Notes under the pieces: generated by a model | Told to the model about the DNA's origin: nothing | Seen by the model: only the letters and a program-made list of their open reading frames with translations | Database searches by the model: none | Program-made: the position numbers and the translations under genes | In this document: piece by piece, positions 61,672 to 64,000 of the stretch | Numbering within the stretch: position 1 is the stretch's first letter | Layout of the letters: each line of letters starts with the position of its first letter | NCBI RefSeq assembly: GCF_008085915.1 | Contig: NZ_VSJK01000006.1 | Span: 1-64,000 of the forward strand | Length of the DNA stretch: 64,000 bases | Source: Oceaniovalibus sp. ACAM 378 | GTDB lineage: Bacteria > Pseudomonadota > Alphaproteobacteria > Rhodobacterales > Rhodobacteraceae | Direction of reading: 5' to 3'

Positions 61672-62112
61672 GGGAGTTGCCCCGACTGACCGGCGCGGCG
61701 GATGAATACCGGTTGAGCCAAAATCAAAAATACTGCCCTCGGCCTTTGGAATTGCACCGTAGGAGCGGCGCAGGTTCAGGCTCGGGGGCGAGAGATGGGC
61801 GGGGGCGTCAAATAGGTCAGTCAACCTTTGGTCGGGACGATCAGAGAAAGGTCCCCTGTCCCGTGCTGATCTCATAGACAGTGGCGGCTGATCGGATATT
61901 TCCCGACCCGTGCAGTTCGGACAGGATCGGGCCGTCCGACTCTGCGCGTGTGGCGTCGTTTTCGGCGTTCTGCGCGGTGGCGGCCACAAGCAGGTCGGCG
62001 GGACTGTCTGCCATGGCATCATAATCCGCCGGGCGGATGGCATTGACGAGCCATGGCCCGGGGGCACAGGCTGCGCCCCCGCCGGTATCACGCGACACCC
62101 GGGAGCGCAGGT
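61672..62112. other. Intergenic region between converging operons
   Basis: About 440 bp. The only frame of note is on the minus strand (61841-62098, GTG start, 85 codons, product includes SELHGSGNIRSAATVYEIST); it has no family support and is doubtful. A GC-rich stem GGGGGC/GCCCCC (62060-62065 with 62075-62080) lies behind dadA and may help end its transcript. Confidence 0.4.
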
Positions 62113-63372
62113 TCAGCGCGCGTAACGCGCCGCGGTGAGCCCGTCGAGAGAGATTTCCGCCGTCTTGCCCATCACCACATCAGCCACCGCGCGACCCGAG
62201 CCGCAGGCCATCGTCCAGCCCAACGTCCCGTGACCGGTGTTGACGAAAAGATTGTCGTATTTCGTCGGCCCCAGAACGGGCGTGCCATCAGGGGTCATCG
62301 GGCGCAGACCGGTCCAGCCTTCGGCCTTGGAAATATCGCCGCCTTTGGGGAAAAGATCGCCAATCACATGTTTCACCGTGTCAGTGGCATGGGGGCCAAG
62401 GCGGTTTGAATAGCCTGCGATTTCAGCCTGTCCAGCGACACGGATGCGGTCGCCCAAACGGGTGATGGCGACCTTGTGGGTTTCGTCCATGATGGTAGAT
62501 TGCGGAGCGAATGCGTCGTCGGTGACGGGGATCGTGACCGAATAGCCCTTGACCGGATAGACCGGCAGTTTGACCCCGATGGGGTTCAGCACGCGCACCG
62601 CATAGCCACCAAGCGCACAGACATAGGCATCGCCCGTGATGCGCCCGGCGACTTCGGTGTCGACGCCAACGATCTTGCCATCCTCGACAACGATCGATTT
62701 GACCGGCTGGCCGTATTGGAACCTGACCCCCATTTCGGCGCATTTTTCGGCCAGTGCGATTGTGAACATCCGGCAATCGCCGGTGCGGTCTGCGGTCAGA
62801 CGCAATCCGCCGACAAATTTATTGCGCACCTCGGCCAGTGCCGGTTCAACGGCGATACAGGCGTCGCGGCCAAGGACTTCGTAGGGAGAGTCGTATTCGG
62901 CCAGAATGTCCTGATCGGCCTTTGACGCCTTCATCTGCTTGGCGGTGCGGAAAAGCTGCAGGGTGCCTTGGGCGCGACCGTCGTATTCGATGCCGGTTTC
63001 GGCGATCAATTCGGGCATCACATCCCGCGAATAGCTGGAGATTCGCACCATGCGGCCCTTGTTGATGCGATAGCTTTCCTCGTTACAGTTCTGCACCATC
63101 GACACGCACCATTTCCACATGGTCGGGCTGATCAGCGGCCAGATGAACAGCGGGCGGCGCTTCATGAACATCCATTTGACCGCCTTCCACGGGATTCCCG
63201 GTGCGGCCCATGGCGACGTCATGCCATAGCTCAACTGGCCCGCGTTGGCATAGCTGGTCTCCAGCCCCGGCCCGGTCTGACGGTCGATAACCACGACCTC
63301 GGCACCCTGTTTCGCAAGATAGTAAGCGGTGGTGACGCCGATGACGCCCGCACCCATTACGACAACTTTCAT
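62113..63372 (-). CDS. dadA: D-amino-acid dehydrogenase
   Basis: The 419-aa flavoprotein has the FAD motif VVVMGAGVIGVTTAYYLAKQG, then GLETSYANAGQLSYGM. It ends with the DadA-type GHGTLGWTMACGSGRAVAD. It oxidises D-amino acids (mainly D-alanine) to 2-oxo acids and ammonia with electrons to the respiratory chain. It converges on the peptide ABC operon and follows another peptide ABC ATPase gene on its own strand. The racemase partner (dadX) is not visible. Confidence 0.93.
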   Translation of the reverse strand: MKVVVMGAGVIGVTTAYYLAKQGAEVVVIDRQTGPGLETSYANAGQLSYGMTSPWAAPGIPWKAVKWMFMKRRPLFIWPLISPTMWKWCVSMVQNCNEESYRINKGRMVRISSYSRDVMPELIAETGIEYDGRAQGTLQLFRTAKQMKASKADQDILAEYDSPYEVLGRDACIAVEPALAEVRNKFVGGLRLTADRTGDCRMFTIALAEKCAEMGVRFQYGQPVKSIVVEDGKIVGVDTEVAGRITGDAYVCALGGYAVRVLNPIGVKLPVYPVKGYSVTIPVTDDAFAPQSTIMDETHKVAITRLGDRIRVAGQAEIAGYSNRLGPHATDTVKHVIGDLFPKGGDISKAEGWTGLRPMTPDGTPVLGPTKYDNLFVNTGHGTLGWTMACGSGRAVADVVMGKTAEISLDGLTAARYAR

Positions 63373-63632
63373 ATCAGGTGCCTTTCAACTGTTTTCAGGG
63401 CAGTCTGGACAGTGCCGACTGGTCAATCAGGCGCGTCGTTCATACTTTGGACGGCAGCGATACAAACGGTTAACAGGGGGGCAGGGGGCAGACAATCCGG
63501 ACACCGGATATTCCCCTGACTGGCCATATGGTTTGACCGTATCTGGACAGCACGTTCATTGACCGGTTTCCCGGGGCCGTTAAAGGGCTCCGGGATGGGG
63601 GCAGGGCTTGCGGCTGCAGCACAGGCGCAGCG
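63373..63632. other. Intergenic region
   Basis: About 260 bp between two minus-strand genes, with G-rich runs (63475-63490). No gene or clear terminator was found. Confidence 0.5.
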
Positions 63633-64000
63633 TCATCCCTGATTTTCCGGGAAAAAGCACGCAGCAGAGTGGGGGCCGTCGCCCAGCAGCGGCAATTCGG
63701 CGCGGCATTTGTCCTGTGCTTTCCAGCAACGGGGCGCAAAGGCGCAGCCATCCGGCACCGCCAGAGGCGAGGGCAGTTCACCCTTGAGCTTGATCCGGTG
63801 CTTTTCGCTGGTCGGGTCCGCCTGCGGCGTGGCCGACAAAAGCGCCACGGTATAGGGATGTTGCGGCGCGGCAAACAATGCGTCTTTCGGACCCTTTTCA
63901 ACCGCGCGCCCCAGATACATCACGATCACCTCGTCGGCGACGTGGCGCACGACGCTGAGGTCGTGACTGATGAACAGATAGGCCAGTTGCAGCCGCTCTT
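63633..64000 (-). CDS. Peptide-type ABC transporter ATPase, C-terminal part, cut by window edge
   Basis: The visible 122 codons begin inside the ATPase at the H-loop (LAYLFISHDLSVVRHVADEV). They continue through the oligopeptide C-terminal extension (GRAVEKGPKDALFAAPQHPY; cysteine pattern GCAFAPRCWKAQDKC). It is a DppF-type subunit of a third peptide transporter. The start lies beyond the window. It precedes dadA on the same strand, 260 bp away. Confidence 0.9.
   Translation of the reverse strand, partial: ERLQLAYLFISHDLSVVRHVADEVIVMYLGRAVEKGPKDALFAAPQHPYTVALLSATPQADPTSEKHRIKLKGELPSPLAVPDGCAFAPRCWKAQDKCRAELPLLGDGPHSAACFFPENQG

Noticed and set aside
61841-62098. 85-codon minus-strand frame behind dadA as a gene
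   Set aside because: GTG start without a clear ribosome site and no family similarity; noted only in the intergenic entry.
1-64000. CRISPR arrays, rRNA genes, tRNA genes, phage structural genes
   Set aside because: I saw no regularly spaced repeats, no rRNA or complete tRNA, and no phage structural proteins.

Overview
The window looks like a chromosomal segment of an alphaproteobacterium of the Rhodobacteraceae/Roseobacter type. It is GC-rich and has tightly packed operons with 4-bp ATGA overlaps. It carries a DUF1244 gene beside pyk and a rpmI-rplT block. It is also rich in solute-binding-protein transporters and organosulfonate genes (comDE, hpsN), and one site matches the alphaproteobacterial LexA pattern GTTC-N7-GTTC. 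The species cannot be named from sequence reading alone.

Layout. (1) 1-4.97 kb is a more AT-rich accessory region. It holds a truncated AAA ATPase, an IS1-type transposase, and a three-gene operon of unrecognised proteins (2463-4318) bracketed by a 279-bp direct repeat. Each repeat copy carries a LexA-like box and a 62-codon gene; the left copy is broken by a nonsense codon. (2) 5.2-10.5 kb is core: DUF1244, pyk, a small membrane protein, rpmI, rplT, terminator, pheS, and a peptidoglycan-binding-domain protein. (3) 10.6-15.1 kb is an organosulfonate module: hpsN-comD-comE, a LacI regulator with a 36-bp palindromic operator, and a galactose-dehydrogenase-like enzyme. (4) 15.3-17.9 kb has gene remnants, a thioesterase and a nitroreductase.

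(5) 18.0-30.5 kb is a catabolic block. An SDH/fumarate-reductase-like complex is overlapped or abutted by a split class I hydratase and a type III CoA transferase. A TauE/SafE-LysR pair follows, then a tripartite tricarboxylate transporter fused in one operon with a ThDP-dependent enzyme. I infer uptake, dehydrogenation, hydration, CoA activation and C-C cleavage of a substituted dicarboxylate. (6) 30.8-40.0 kb is a GntR-controlled peptide-type ABC operon with gamma-glutamyltransferase, NodB-type deacetylase and SDR enzymes.

(7) 40.2-51.0 kb is an envelope block. It has two OmpR-type two-component systems, a PepSY protein, PAP2 phosphatases (one fused to DedA and LssY domains), a LAB_N protein, an ArnT-like GT39 and an ArnC-like GT2. 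(8) 51.1-64.0 kb concerns thiols and peptides: a thiol dioxygenase with a four-rhodanese protein, fumarylacetoacetase, a LysR regulator, a five-gene peptide ABC operon, D-amino-acid dehydrogenase, and the end of another peptide ABC ATPase.

The two most unusual items are the solute-binding protein at 55962-57587, whose domain order is circularly permuted relative to ordinary family-5 binding proteins, and the unrecognised three-gene operon set between the SOS-box repeats.
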